Assembly: GCA_031551125.1 (NCBI GenBank)
Contig: JAVBOB010000003.1
Coordinates: 5,852 to 69,851 of the forward strand
Direction: 5' to 3'
DNA: 64,000 nucleotides
Source: JAIRNF01 sp031551125
GTDB taxonomy: Bacteria > Bacteroidota > Bacteroidia > Bacteroidales > UBA932
The notes beneath the pieces were generated by a model. It did not search any database. It was given only the letters and a program-made list of their open reading frames with translations, and had not been told where the DNA came from. Made by a program: the position numbers and the translations under genes. The first letter of the stretch is position 1; each line of letters opens with the position of its first letter. This document shows, piece after piece, positions 32,706 to 41,045 of the stretch.

Positions 32706-33182
32706 ATGAAAAAAATTACTCTCATATCTTGTATTCTTTTCACTGCAATGTGCTTAGCCTGCTCAGGGAAAAAAGGGTCAAATGAGCCCGAATATCCTAA
32801 GCCTGCAGAAGGGGAAACGTTGTACGTTGGCAATGCAACCTTCAGCAATGTAGGTAAGTTTCAGCTTGCGTTTATCCTTTCGGCAGATAAAAGCGAGCTG
32901 CACGATATAACCATCTACATTACCGATTTTACATACAGCTACACACAAGGTTCCGTCGTTACCAACGGCTCTGTAGGAGGGGCACAAATGAGCATATCCG
33001 GCAGCCACCAGCTAACGCCTCCAACAACCGACCTACACTTTGGGGAAAACAGCATAACAAACCTAACTTTTACAGAAAATGGTGCTAATGCGAAAGTAAG
33101 CTACGTATATGTGGACAGAAACAGTAATGGTGATGTAAATATTCCCTTAGGCACATCAGATATACACTTTGAAGCGCAATAG
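32706..33182 (+). CDS. Small putative lipoprotein, function unknown
   Basis: This 158-residue protein has a signal peptide with lipobox MCLAC (Cys at about residue 19). The mature domain is beta-rich, with Ser/Thr/Asn-rich strands (GNATFSNVGKFQLAFILSADKSELHDITIYITDFTYSY). I recognise no family. Composition and layout resemble the lipoprotein two genes downstream, suggesting related surface-exposed beta-sandwich proteins. Confidence 0.75.
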   Translation: MKKITLISCILFTAMCLACSGKKGSNEPEYPKPAEGETLYVGNATFSNVGKFQLAFILSADKSELHDITIYITDFTYSYTQGSVVTNGSVGGAQMSISGSHQLTPPTTDLHFGENSITNLTFTENGANAKVSYVYVDRNSNGDVNIPLGTSDIHFEAQ

Positions 33183-33230
33183 CATGCGCCTTAGAAAACG
33201 AATAGCAATAATAACCAAACCCCTAACACT

Positions 33231-33833
33231 ATGAAATGGTATTTAACCGCACTGAAAAAATACGCCTGCTTTAGCGGACGTGCAAGGAGAAAAGAATACT
33301 GGATGTTTGCAGCATTCAACATGTTTTTTTCAATGGTAATTATCGTTCTATTTTGCGTTGTTGCTATTATAGTGCAAAGTCGTGAAGTCGATATTATTTC
33401 ACTCGCTCCATTCGGCATATTGGCCTACTCTTTGGCTGTAGTAATTCCCAGCTTAGGCGTTACTATACGTCGCCTGCACGACACAGGTCGGAGCGGCTGG
33501 ATGATACTGGTTGCACTGATTCCCTTTATCGGTTCAATTTGGCTTTTGGTACTTTTACTGAAAGACAGCCTTCCGGAAGGAAACCGCTATGGCGAAGACC
33601 CTAAAGCCGCAGAACGCGCATACGGTAAAAGCAGTATAAAAAGCGCCGCCGCTTTTTTAGCTGTGGCATCTCTTTTCTGGATGTCCTCAAACCTCAGCAG
33701 CATAATGATGCAAACTACCTTCTTTCATAACACACTCGACTTTATTAAGTACCTACTCTTCATTATGATAGTACCCACAGCATTGCTGTTTTTAGCAGCG
33801 GCATTGTTGGATATGCCGGGTAAACAACGATAG
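33231..33833 (+). CDS. DUF805-family inner membrane protein
   Basis: This 200-residue protein opens with the DUF805 signature ALKKYACFSGRARRKEYWMFAAFNMFF and contains RRLHDTGRSGWMILVALIPFIGSIWLLVLLLKDS. Four hydrophobic helices belong to the DUF805 core. Two more follow in a C-terminal extension (SAAAFLAVASLFWMSS, YLLFIMIVPTALLFLAAALL). DUF805 proteins (YhaH/YhaI-like) have no established function. It is the only inner-membrane protein in this cluster of exported proteins. Confidence 0.9.
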   Translation: MKWYLTALKKYACFSGRARRKEYWMFAAFNMFFSMVIIVLFCVVAIIVQSREVDIISLAPFGILAYSLAVVIPSLGVTIRRLHDTGRSGWMILVALIPFIGSIWLLVLLLKDSLPEGNRYGEDPKAAERAYGKSSIKSAAAFLAVASLFWMSSNLSSIMMQTTFFHNTLDFIKYLLFIMIVPTALLFLAAALLDMPGKQR

Positions 33834-33868
33834 AATATAAATACAACATTCTCACAAAACACATAATT

Positions 33869-34807
33869 ATGAAAAGAACAACCAACAACACTATGAAGAA
33901 AAGCAGAGCGTTTTTTACAGCCTTAGTCGCAATGCTACTATGCTCTACAATGTTTGTAGCATGCAGCAAAGACGACAAAGACCCCGAACCCGGAACTAAC
34001 CAGTTTGTTTACGATGGCAATGTGCAGAACATAAACGGAGGAATACAGTACTACTACGGAAACTATTACGGGAACAACGTAAATAACATTGAGCTGTATC
34101 TGGCAGGTGATAACTACATAATGGGTTTCGAAATGTTTGTACCCAGCACCAGCAATAAGCTGGTTGCCGGAACTTACACGCTGGCTGATACGGGTCAACC
34201 CCTCACCTATGTATCCGGAGCAGTTTTTAACGACGAAGGCGAAGTTGAACTTGAAGTGAGCAGCGGTACGGTAAGCATAGCCGTATCGGGCAGCACATAC
34301 ACTATCAACTTTGACTGTACGCTATCTAACGGAAAAAAAGTTAAGGGTAACTACACAGGAACATTGAATTGGGAAGATGACAGCGATGAGGGCGGCAGCA
34401 GCACAACAAGCCCCGGAGCTATGACCGTACAAATGAACGGCAGCTCGCAAACCTACTACCATACCGAGGGATACCAAATTGGTTCCGTCGGAAAGTTCAT
34501 GGTTAACTTCGGTGGAACAGGAGCTAACGGTTTCGATTTTGCCATGGCTTTTGCCAGCTCAAACACAACGGCAACAACGCTACCCGCCGGCACTTACACC
34601 ATCACTACTACAACACCTATGCCCAATGGAACATTTACCGCATCGGTAAAAATTCCGGGAACAAGTACCATTAGAAAAGCAACCAGCGGAACAGCAACGG
34701 TAAGCAAAAGCGGCAGCACGTATAGCATTACTTACAGCTTCCCGTTGGATGGCTCACCCACAGCAACGGTTAACGGAACCTATACCGGAACGCTGAGAAA
34801 CAGCTAA
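33869..34807 (+). CDS. Putative lipoprotein with two tandem beta-rich repeats
   Basis: This 312-residue protein has a lipoprotein signal ending in the lipobox MFVAC. The mature part contains two copies of a module of about 125 residues. Both end in a recognisably similar strand set: SGTVSIAVSGSTYTINFDC ... KGNYTGTLNW, and SGTATVSKSGSTYSITYSF ... NGTYTGTLRNS. Each is preceded by an AGTYT motif. An acidic/Ser-rich linker (WEDDSDEGGSSTTS) joins them. An alternative ATG at 33893 would shorten the n-region by 8 residues. It is probably surface-exposed; no function is assigned. Confidence 0.8.
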   Translation: MKRTTNNTMKKSRAFFTALVAMLLCSTMFVACSKDDKDPEPGTNQFVYDGNVQNINGGIQYYYGNYYGNNVNNIELYLAGDNYIMGFEMFVPSTSNKLVAGTYTLADTGQPLTYVSGAVFNDEGEVELEVSSGTVSIAVSGSTYTINFDCTLSNGKKVKGNYTGTLNWEDDSDEGGSSTTSPGAMTVQMNGSSQTYYHTEGYQIGSVGKFMVNFGGTGANGFDFAMAFASSNTTATTLPAGTYTITTTTPMPNGTFTASVKIPGTSTIRKATSGTATVSKSGSTYSITYSFPLDGSPTATVNGTYTGTLRNS

Positions 34808-34845
34808 GCAAATCACCATAATACTAACTTTTAAGCCTTTAAATC

Positions 34846-35391
34846 ATGAAAAAATCACTCTCACTAATCGCCCTTATTTTACTTATTGGTGTAGCTGCAT
34901 CTCAGGCACAAGAACCCCGTAAAGGGTACGTCGGGTTAGGCGTAGGAGCAGCTTTTCTTACAGGAGATCTAAAAGATGATTGTAACACGGGGGTGCAATT
35001 CGGTGTTGATTTCGGCTACCGATTTACCAAGAACGTTGGCATTTCTGCCATGATGTTTGGAACAAACTTCAAGTCAAAACACAACGACAACTCCATAGGT
35101 CTTAGCGGCTTTATGGTAGGCCCACTGTTAACAACCGCAATAGAATCCGGAAAAGTTGAGTTTGACCTAAAACCCTTAATCGGTCTTTGCCAGGGAATGC
35201 TCTACATAAAAAACGCGGATACAGAAAGGAGCGATATGGCCTTTTCTGCCGGTGCTGATGCCAGAATCCGCTGGAACTGCTGGGATAGAGTTTCACTTTC
35301 CGGTGGGGTAAACTACTTCTACGGTAAACCCGAAGATGTAGATTTATCGTCCTTTGGAATAACCGTAGGCGTTAACTACCGTTTCAAGTAA
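34846..35391 (+). CDS. Outer-membrane beta-barrel protein
   Basis: This 181-residue protein has a signal peptide (residues 1-21, cleaved after ASQA). Repeated amphipathic strands start with a glycine-rich segment (KGYVGLGVGAAFLTGDL) and end with the C-terminal barrel signature FGITVGVNYRFK. The length suits an eight-stranded barrel of the OmpW/OmpX type. It is the last gene of the lipoprotein cluster, followed by a strong terminator, so the cluster ends here. Confidence 0.87.
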   Translation: MKKSLSLIALILLIGVAASQAQEPRKGYVGLGVGAAFLTGDLKDDCNTGVQFGVDFGYRFTKNVGISAMMFGTNFKSKHNDNSIGLSGFMVGPLLTTAIESGKVEFDLKPLIGLCQGMLYIKNADTERSDMAFSAGADARIRWNCWDRVSLSGGVNYFYGKPEDVDLSSFGITVGVNYRFK

Positions 35392-35421
35392 AAACTTCTT
35401 GTTTATTTTTTAAGTTCAAAG

Positions 35422-35460
35422 AGGGGCGTAAGCAAAGTTTTGCTTACGCCCCTTAATTTA
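35422..35460 (+). terminator. Terminator of the lipoprotein/barrel cluster
   Basis: AGGGGCGTAAGCAAA pairs perfectly with TTTGCTTACGCCCCT around a two-base gap, followed by a T-rich tail. Confidence 0.85.
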
Positions 35461-35593
35461 TATGAAAACCGCAACTCGCTGCAACTAGCTACTCCTGCCT
35501 TTAACTTCTACACTACAACACTTCCACTCTACTGATTTCTGACTACTTTCATTTAATCACCTGACAAAATTTCCGAAATCAAAAAGTAAATTC

Positions 35594-35601
35594 TAACTTT
35601 G
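35594..35601 (+). promoter_or_regulatory. TAnnTTTG -7 box of the sigma-54 activator operon
   Basis: TAACTTTG, 23 bases upstream of the ATG at 35624. Confidence 0.55.
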
Positions 35602-35623
35602 TACGCAGCATTTTATACTAGCA

Positions 35624-36841
35624 ATGGATATTCAAAGCGTAAAGCAACGGTTTGACATAGTGGGTAATAATCCGGTGCTCAATCGGGCACTCGACATAGC
35701 CTGTCAGGTAGCACCTACCGATTTATCGGTGCTCATTACGGGTGAGAGCGGAACAGGAAAAGAAGTATTTCCCAAAGTAATTCACGCGTACAGCAGCCGC
35801 AAGCACGGGCAATATATAGCCGTAAACTGCGGAGCTATACCCGAAGGCACAATTGATTCGGAGCTGTTTGGCCACGAAAAAGGTTCGTTTACCGGCGCGC
35901 ACGATACACGGAAAGGGTACTTTGAGGTAGCCGACGGCGGGACTATTTTTCTTGATGAAGTGGCCGAACTTCCCGTAGCAACACAGGTACGCTTGCTACG
36001 CGTGTTGGAGACGGGAGAATTCATGAAGGTAGGTTCATCTAAAACGCAACGCACCAACGTTCGTGTGGTAGCGGCAACCAACGTTGATATTTCACAAGCT
36101 ATACAGAACGGACGGTTTCGTGAAGACCTATACTATCGGCTTAACACCATACCCATTTCCATACCTCCCCTACGCGACCGCAAGAGCGATATACACTTAC
36201 TGTTTAGAAGGTTTGCTGCCGACTTTGCCGAGAAGTACCACATGCCTGTTATTTCTCTAAGCGCAGAAGCTAGAAGCATGCTTGAAAGCTACTACTGGCC
36301 GGGGAATGTACGCCAGCTGAAAAATGTAACCGAACAGCTGTCCATTATTGAGGAAGAGCGAGAAATTAGCGCCGAAACGCTGAGCCAATACCTTCCTAAC
36401 GTAGGCATACCTTCGCTACCAATAGTGTACACAGGTAGCGGACGAAAGGATGACAGCTCATTTGCGTCGGAACGAGATATTCTTTACAAAATTTTGTTCG
36501 ATATGAAAAATGACATGAACGACCTGAAAAAAATCGTTCATGACCTTACCACCGGAGCACATGCACCTGTTGACAACACATTAAGTGAGCAAGCTAGCTT
36601 TGGTGTGAGAAAAATACCCGCGTCACCAATTATCAGCATACACCCCGGCGAAAAAGACAACATAACCGATACCGAGGAGCTGGTAGAAGAATCACTATCG
36701 TTACAAGACCAAGAAACTGACCTTATACGTAAAGCTCTAGCAAAGCACAAGGGAAAACGCAAGCTGGCTGCTGAAGAGCTTGGCATATCCGAGCGAACGC
36801 TATACCGAAAAATAAAGGAATACAACATCATTACTCCATGA
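35624..36841 (+). CDS. Sigma-54-interacting transcriptional activator (Fis-type HTH)
   Basis: This 405-residue protein has an AAA+ sigma-54 interaction domain at about residues 8-245. It has Walker A GESGTGKE, the sigma-54 contact loop GSFTGA (after ELFGHEK), Walker B GGTIFLDEVAELP and R-finger region LPVATQVRLLRVLETGEFMKVG. A variable linker leads to a C-terminal Fis-type helix-turn-helix (KLAAEELGISERTLYRKIKEY). There is no N-terminal receiver or sensor domain. It overlaps the next gene by 4 bases (ATGA), and the activator-lptE-TPR-secG order recurs in Bacteroidota genomes as I know them. Confidence 0.94.
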   Translation: MDIQSVKQRFDIVGNNPVLNRALDIACQVAPTDLSVLITGESGTGKEVFPKVIHAYSSRKHGQYIAVNCGAIPEGTIDSELFGHEKGSFTGAHDTRKGYFEVADGGTIFLDEVAELPVATQVRLLRVLETGEFMKVGSSKTQRTNVRVVAATNVDISQAIQNGRFREDLYYRLNTIPISIPPLRDRKSDIHLLFRRFAADFAEKYHMPVISLSAEARSMLESYYWPGNVRQLKNVTEQLSIIEEEREISAETLSQYLPNVGIPSLPIVYTGSGRKDDSSFASERDILYKILFDMKNDMNDLKKIVHDLTTGAHAPVDNTLSEQASFGVRKIPASPIISIHPGEKDNITDTEELVEESLSLQDQETDLIRKALAKHKGKRKLAAEELGISERTLYRKIKEYNIITP

Positions 36842-37359
36842 TAAGAAAGTTACGTTATATCAGCCTTTGTGGGATTTTTACGCTGGCAATAATGCTATGC
36901 TTTACCCGCTGTGGTGTTTACTCGTTCTCGGGGGCATCCATTCACCCTAGTGCCAAAACGGTAAGCGTAGCCTACTTTCAAAGCATGGCTCCGTTAGCCA
37001 TAAATACCTTAAGTAACACGTTCACAAACGCGTTGAAGGAAAAGTTTACCCGCAGCACGAAGCTAGTGCTTGCACAAAGCGAAGGCGATTTTGCATTTGA
37101 GGGTGAAATAACCGGATATACCGTTAGCCCCGTTGCCATTAGCGGAAATGAGTACGCCACCAAGCAACGGCTCACCATAACCGTAAAAGTCCGTTTTACC
37201 AACCGCTATAAAAAGGAAGATGATTTCGATAAATCGTTTTCCCGCTACGAGGAGTATGACAGCTCATCAAATTTAGCTTCTGTTGAAAGAGGGCTGGTTG
37301 ATAAAATTGTGGAACAGCTGGTTGACGACATATTTAACGAATCAGCCGCTAAATGGTAA
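36838..37359 (+). CDS. lptE: LptE-family LPS assembly lipoprotein
   Basis: This 173-residue protein has a lipoprotein-type N-terminus with the cysteine in FTRCGVYSFSGASI. The fold is typical of Bacteroidota LptE-family proteins: KTVSVAYFQSMAPLAINTLSNTFTNALKEKFTRSTKLVLA, GEITGYTVSPVAI and TKQRLTITVKVRFTN. LptE plugs the LptD barrel and aids LPS insertion into the outer membrane. Its start overlaps the sigma-54 activator stop, and the TPR-like gene follows by 4 bases. Confidence 0.88.
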   Translation: MIRKLRYISLCGIFTLAIMLCFTRCGVYSFSGASIHPSAKTVSVAYFQSMAPLAINTLSNTFTNALKEKFTRSTKLVLAQSEGDFAFEGEITGYTVSPVAISGNEYATKQRLTITVKVRFTNRYKKEDDFDKSFSRYEEYDSSSNLASVERGLVDKIVEQLVDDIFNESAAKW

Positions 37360-37363
37360 AACC

Positions 37364-38038
37364 ATGCAAGCAAACGAAATCATACGGCTAATACGGCGTG
37401 AGCAAGAGCCCACACCCAACACGCTAAGCCAGCTTAACGAGCTGGTTGAGCGTTACCCATGGTTTTCCATTGCACACCAGCTGAGGCTTAAGGCCATGTA
37501 CATTGCAAATAGCGAAGCGTTTTCAGAAGTTGCTCACCTCGTTTCTGCCTATACGCTCAATCGTGGGTTGCTTTATGATTTTTTATACCATTCCCCATTG
37601 TTGGAAGAGGAGGACGAATTCGAGCTGGCCTCACCAAACCTGCCCGATGAATCGTTCAAAACAGTCGATGCCAAACCGGATACGGCTATACCGCAAACTC
37701 CCCCGCCAATATACACACCGGAACCATCAGACTATTTTGCCCTCGAAGCTGTTGAAAGTGAACCTAAGCTAAGCGACAGCGACTTACTTGATAAGTTTAT
37801 TGAAGCTAGCCCTCGCATTATACCCCAGGTAGCCTATACAGCCAGCGAGCCTGTACTAACAGATGATATTGATGGCATAGCGAGCGAACCGCTAGCCGAA
37901 GTTTACCTTAGCCAGGGCTTATATGACAAGGCCATTAGTGTTTATAAACAGCTAAGTTTGCAAAATCCGGAAAAAAGAGCTTACTTTGCATCCCTTATCA
38001 AAGCGGCTATCGCTAAAGGAAAAGAACGAAAAAAATAA
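37364..38038 (+). CDS. TPR-like conserved protein between lptE and secG
   Basis: This 224-residue protein has no signal peptide. The N-terminal third is helical (QANEIIRLIRREQEPTPNTLSQLNELVERYPWFSIAHQLRLKAMY). The middle is Pro/Asp/Glu-rich and probably disordered. The C-terminus has one clear tetratricopeptide-like hairpin (LAEVYLSQGLYDKAISVYKQLSLQNPEKRAYFASLIKAAI). I chose the ATG at 37364, 4 bases after the lptE stop; the longer reading from 37283 lies inside lptE. The function is unknown, but the neighbourhood implies an envelope or secretion role. Confidence 0.82.
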   Translation: MQANEIIRLIRREQEPTPNTLSQLNELVERYPWFSIAHQLRLKAMYIANSEAFSEVAHLVSAYTLNRGLLYDFLYHSPLLEEEDEFELASPNLPDESFKTVDAKPDTAIPQTPPPIYTPEPSDYFALEAVESEPKLSDSDLLDKFIEASPRIIPQVAYTASEPVLTDDIDGIASEPLAEVYLSQGLYDKAISVYKQLSLQNPEKRAYFASLIKAAIAKGKERKK

Positions 38039-38050
38039 TCAGATAACGCT

Positions 38051-38428
38051 ATGTACTTACTATTCTCTATTTTAGCAATCATAACCGGCATCTTGCTGGT
38101 GCTAATCGTACTTATCCAAAACTCTAAAGGTGGCGGGTTGGCTGCTAACTTTGCTGCCGGCAACCAAACCTTTGGTGTTAGGCAAACTGCAGACTATCTT
38201 GAAAAATTTACATGGGGGTTTGCTATTGCCCTACTGATATTTTGCTTGTCAGCAACCATGTCTATGCCAAAACAAAACGAGACCAAAAGTTCCAGCATTC
38301 AGAAAGGGATAGAAAATGTACAAAACCCGGCAACTCGTTCTCAGTTTCCTGTTAGTCCTCCTCAAGAACAACCACAACAACAGCCGGAGCAACAACCACA
38401 ACCGCAAGGTCAACCGGTACAGCAATAG
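38051..38428 (+). CDS. secG: Preprotein translocase subunit SecG with Pro/Gln-rich tail
   Basis: This 125-residue protein has two transmembrane helices (residues about 1-20 and 54-74) flanking the SecG loop IVLIQNSKGGGLAANF ... NQTFGVRQTADYLEKFTW. SecG assists SecYE during protein export. The C-terminal 35 residues or so (PVSPPQEQPQQQPEQQPQPQ and onward) are unusually rich in proline and glutamine and extend into the periplasm or cytoplasm depending on topology. A 24-base-arm hairpin follows and ends the operon. Confidence 0.94.
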   Translation: MYLLFSILAIITGILLVLIVLIQNSKGGGLAANFAAGNQTFGVRQTADYLEKFTWGFAIALLIFCLSATMSMPKQNETKSSSIQKGIENVQNPATRSQFPVSPPQEQPQQQPEQQPQPQGQPVQQ

Positions 38429-38451
38429 CGCGCTACCGCTTAACGTATAGT

Positions 38452-38501
38452 ACAAGTAAAGCAAAAGCCATCCAAAATTGGATGGCTTTTGCTTTACTTG
38501 T
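38452..38501. terminator. Very long terminator hairpin after secG
   Basis: Perfect 24-base arms (ACAAGTAAAGCAAAAGCC... / ...GGCTTTTGCTTTACTTGT) around a two-base centre. It can terminate in both directions, serving secG and the convergent sigma-factor gene. Confidence 0.85.
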
Positions 38502-38626
38502 TACTTCACGAAACCTATTGTTGTTACAAAACCTTCAAACTTTTCCAACCACCTTGTACAAAAGAAAAAGAAAAGGAGGGCAATTTGCCCCCCTTCTCAA
38601 TTGAATAAACATGATATTTTGGCTTG

Positions 38627-39133
38627 CTATTCTTGGTAATCCTTTAGTGCTTGCATAAGCTTTTGGCGTGAGAAAAATATGCGGCTTTTTACCGTACCAA
38701 TCTTCAGGTTCAGCTTCTCGGCTATTTCTTTATACTTATAGCCGGAAGTATGCAGCTGAAAAGGAATACGGAATTCCGGTTCCAGCTGGTTAACCTTACG
38801 GCTGATTTCGCTATGCGAAAATTCGGCTTCAGGCGTCAGCTGTGCAGGGCGACTGTTTATCAGGTACTGGTTATCGCTGCCGTCAAGCACCGTATTGTGC
38901 TTCACCGCACGACGATAGTTATTGATAAAAGTGTTCTTCATTATGGTGAAGGCCCACGCCTTAAGATTTGTATCCTCCTGATATTTATCTTGGTAGGTTA
39001 ACGCTTTTAGCATGGTTTCCTGTACCAAGTCTTTTGCATCTTCACTGTTAGCGGTAAGGCTAAGAGCAAAACGTTCTAAGCTAGGTTGAAGCACCAGTAG
39101 CTCGTCGGTAAATACTTTCGTTGTTGTTTCCAT
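38627..39133 (-). CDS. ECF-type RNA polymerase sigma factor
   Basis: This 168-residue sigma-70-family ECF factor has region 2 (RFALSLTANSEDAKDLVQETMLKAL ... NLKAWAFTIMKNTFINNYRR) and region 4 (LEPEFRIPFQLHTSGYKYKEIAEKLNLKIGTVKSRIFFSRQKL). No anti-sigma gene is adjacent, which is common for solitary ECF factors of Bacteroidota. A -7 box lies 74 bases upstream. Target promoters are unknown. Confidence 0.94.
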   Translation of the reverse strand: METTTKVFTDELLVLQPSLERFALSLTANSEDAKDLVQETMLKALTYQDKYQEDTNLKAWAFTIMKNTFINNYRRAVKHNTVLDGSDNQYLINSRPAQLTPEAEFSHSEISRKVNQLEPEFRIPFQLHTSGYKYKEIAEKLNLKIGTVKSRIFFSRQKLMQALKDYQE

Positions 39134-39709
39134 GAGCTTATGTTTTATCTTTTATGTTTTATGTTTTTTAGAGTAGAAATTTGTTAGCCTTTCAGCTTTG
39201 TGAAAGCAAATGTATGAGCAAAAAAACAAATTGATACACCCTTAAATTTTTGAAACACCCGATTATAAGGCAATTCAAAATAAGCTATAATACAAACTAT
39301 TGATATAAAATATATTATGACTGAAATTATAAATTTATGCAAAATAAGAAAAACATAATATTTTAACATATAAACATAGCTGATATGGATATAAGCATTT
39401 GCTTCATTGCTCCCATCACATAATATAAAACATTGATTATAAATATACTATATTTATAAAATAAGATTTATAGCCGATTCGCCATATCGAAAAATATTTG
39501 ACTTTTTTAATAAACATACCGGACAACTTAAATTAGGCTATTTTGCGATTTTTTATCTTAATTATCAAATAGTTGCAACTTTTTGTAAGAAATAGAGTAA
39601 AACAAGGACACCTTATTTACCTGTACCTGCTTTGGCTACTTTAGCCTCCGGCTGCACAAAAGGAAAGCTGTTCTATTTTCAGCTACCTTTGCCATAACAT
39701 TTCAGCAAT
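39134..39709. other. AT-rich intergenic region between ECF sigma gene and tsaD
   Basis: Holds two outward-facing -7 boxes: CAAATGTA at 39207-39214 (minus strand TACATTTG, sigma gene) and TACCTTTG at 39684-39691 (tsaD). The middle, about 39240-39600, is strikingly A+T-rich and lacks ORFs, hairpins or known repeats. I see nothing else in it. Confidence 0.6.
39684..39691 (+). promoter_or_regulatory. TAnnTTTG -7 box for tsaD
   Basis: TACCTTTG, 19 bases upstream of the ATG. Confidence 0.55.
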
Positions 39710-40723
39710 ATGGCAACAATAATACTAGGCATAGAAGCATCATGCGATGATACGTCTGCAGCAGTGATTCGTGATGGGGTAATACTATCCAACATTATAG
39801 CCAACCAAGAGGTACACACCACATACGGGGGTGTTATTCCCGAACTTGCCTCACGAGCACACCAGCAAAATATTATTCCTGTAGTACATAGAGCCTTGGA
39901 GCTGGCAAAAGTAGATAAGCATGAGCTATCGGCTATTGCGTTTACCCGAGGCCCGGGGCTTATGGGTTCGCTACTGGTAGGTATATCATTTGCCAAAGGC
40001 TTGGCTCAAGCGTTGAATATACCGTTGGTAGAAGTAAACCATCTGCAAGGACACATTCTTGCACACTTTATAGACGACCCGGTAAAGCAGCTCCCCCACC
40101 CTGCATTTCCCTTCCTGTGCTTACTGGTATCAGGCGGACATACGCAGCTGGTGGTAATGCGTGACCCCCTGAACTTTGAAATTATAGGCCAAACTATTGA
40201 CGATGCAGCCGGAGAAGCATTCGACAAATGCGCTAAAGTGATGGGCTTACCTTATCCGGGTGGTCCGGTAGTTGATAAATTGGCGAAGGAAGGAAACCCC
40301 CATGCGTTTAAATTTGCCAAGCCTAAAGTAGGTGGACTGGACTACAGCTTCAGCGGTTTAAAAACCTCGTTCCTTTACTTCTTGCGTGACCGCGTAGCCG
40401 AAGACCCCAACTTTATTGAAGCACATAAGGCCGACCTTTGCGCCTCGCTACAGCATACCATTATCTCCATCCTACTCGAAAACTTAGTGAAAGCAGCAAA
40501 GCAAACCGGTATTCGTGAGGTAGCCGTTGCAGGCGGAGTATCGGCCAACTCGGGCTTACGCGCAGCGCTCACTGCAGAAGGCCAACGGCGCGGATGGAAC
40601 GTGTATATTCCAGAATTTCGCTTTACTACCGATAATGCTGCTATGATTGCCATTACCGGATACTACAAGTTTCTACAAGGGCAAACCTGCGGGCTTGATG
40701 TGGCAGCAGTTGCCAGAATGTAA
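39710..40723 (+). CDS. tsaD: tRNA N6-adenosine threonylcarbamoyltransferase TsaD
   Basis: This 337-residue ASKHA-fold enzyme transfers threonylcarbamoyl from TC-AMP to A37 of ANN-decoding tRNAs, together with TsaB and TsaE. The N-terminal signature is LGIEASCDDTSAAVI. The metal-binding histidines are in VNHLQGHILAHF (HxxxH, about residues 111-115). Nucleotide-binding segments are LVSGGHTQLV and AGGVSANSGLR, followed by FTTDNAAMIA near the end. Length is typical. tsaB and tsaE are not in the window. Confidence 0.97.
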   Translation: MATIILGIEASCDDTSAAVIRDGVILSNIIANQEVHTTYGGVIPELASRAHQQNIIPVVHRALELAKVDKHELSAIAFTRGPGLMGSLLVGISFAKGLAQALNIPLVEVNHLQGHILAHFIDDPVKQLPHPAFPFLCLLVSGGHTQLVVMRDPLNFEIIGQTIDDAAGEAFDKCAKVMGLPYPGGPVVDKLAKEGNPHAFKFAKPKVGGLDYSFSGLKTSFLYFLRDRVAEDPNFIEAHKADLCASLQHTIISILLENLVKAAKQTGIREVAVAGGVSANSGLRAALTAEGQRRGWNVYIPEFRFTTDNAAMIAITGYYKFLQGQTCGLDVAAVARM

Positions 40724-40813
40724 TACACCTTGTGGAATCAAGTATCACGATATGCGACACACGATTTGTATATCATTGATAGGCACTGTAAGGTATATTC
40801 TAAAGATAAACCT

Positions 40814-40939
40814 ATGAGTAAAATTGAATTCTTAAAGGAACAGCTTATCGAATCGTGGTGTTTCAAGCATGAAATGTGGCACAGCGCCGAAATGGAAGCC
40901 ATAAAGCAAGCGCTTGGCTATCCGATTAAATGGATGTAA
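40814..40939 (+). CDS. Small hypothetical protein, 41 residues
   Basis: A short ORF starting MSKIEFLKEQLIESW and ending GYPIKWM. It is rich in aromatic and charged residues and predicted mostly helical. It follows tsaD by 90 bases. No clear promoter or Shine-Dalgarno is visible, and the family is unrecognised. It is reported because its composition is protein-like and it has no counterpart in the other frames. It could be spurious. Confidence 0.35.
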   Translation: MSKIEFLKEQLIESWCFKHEMWHSAEMEAIKQALGYPIKWM

Positions 40940-41045
40940 CGAGTCGTTAACTTTTCAATTTAAAATAGATTTAACCGGGAGTTCTCACGCCAATTACACC
41001 ACATTTCTACCTTCACGCTGTTTTAACCTTAAACAAAACTACAAC

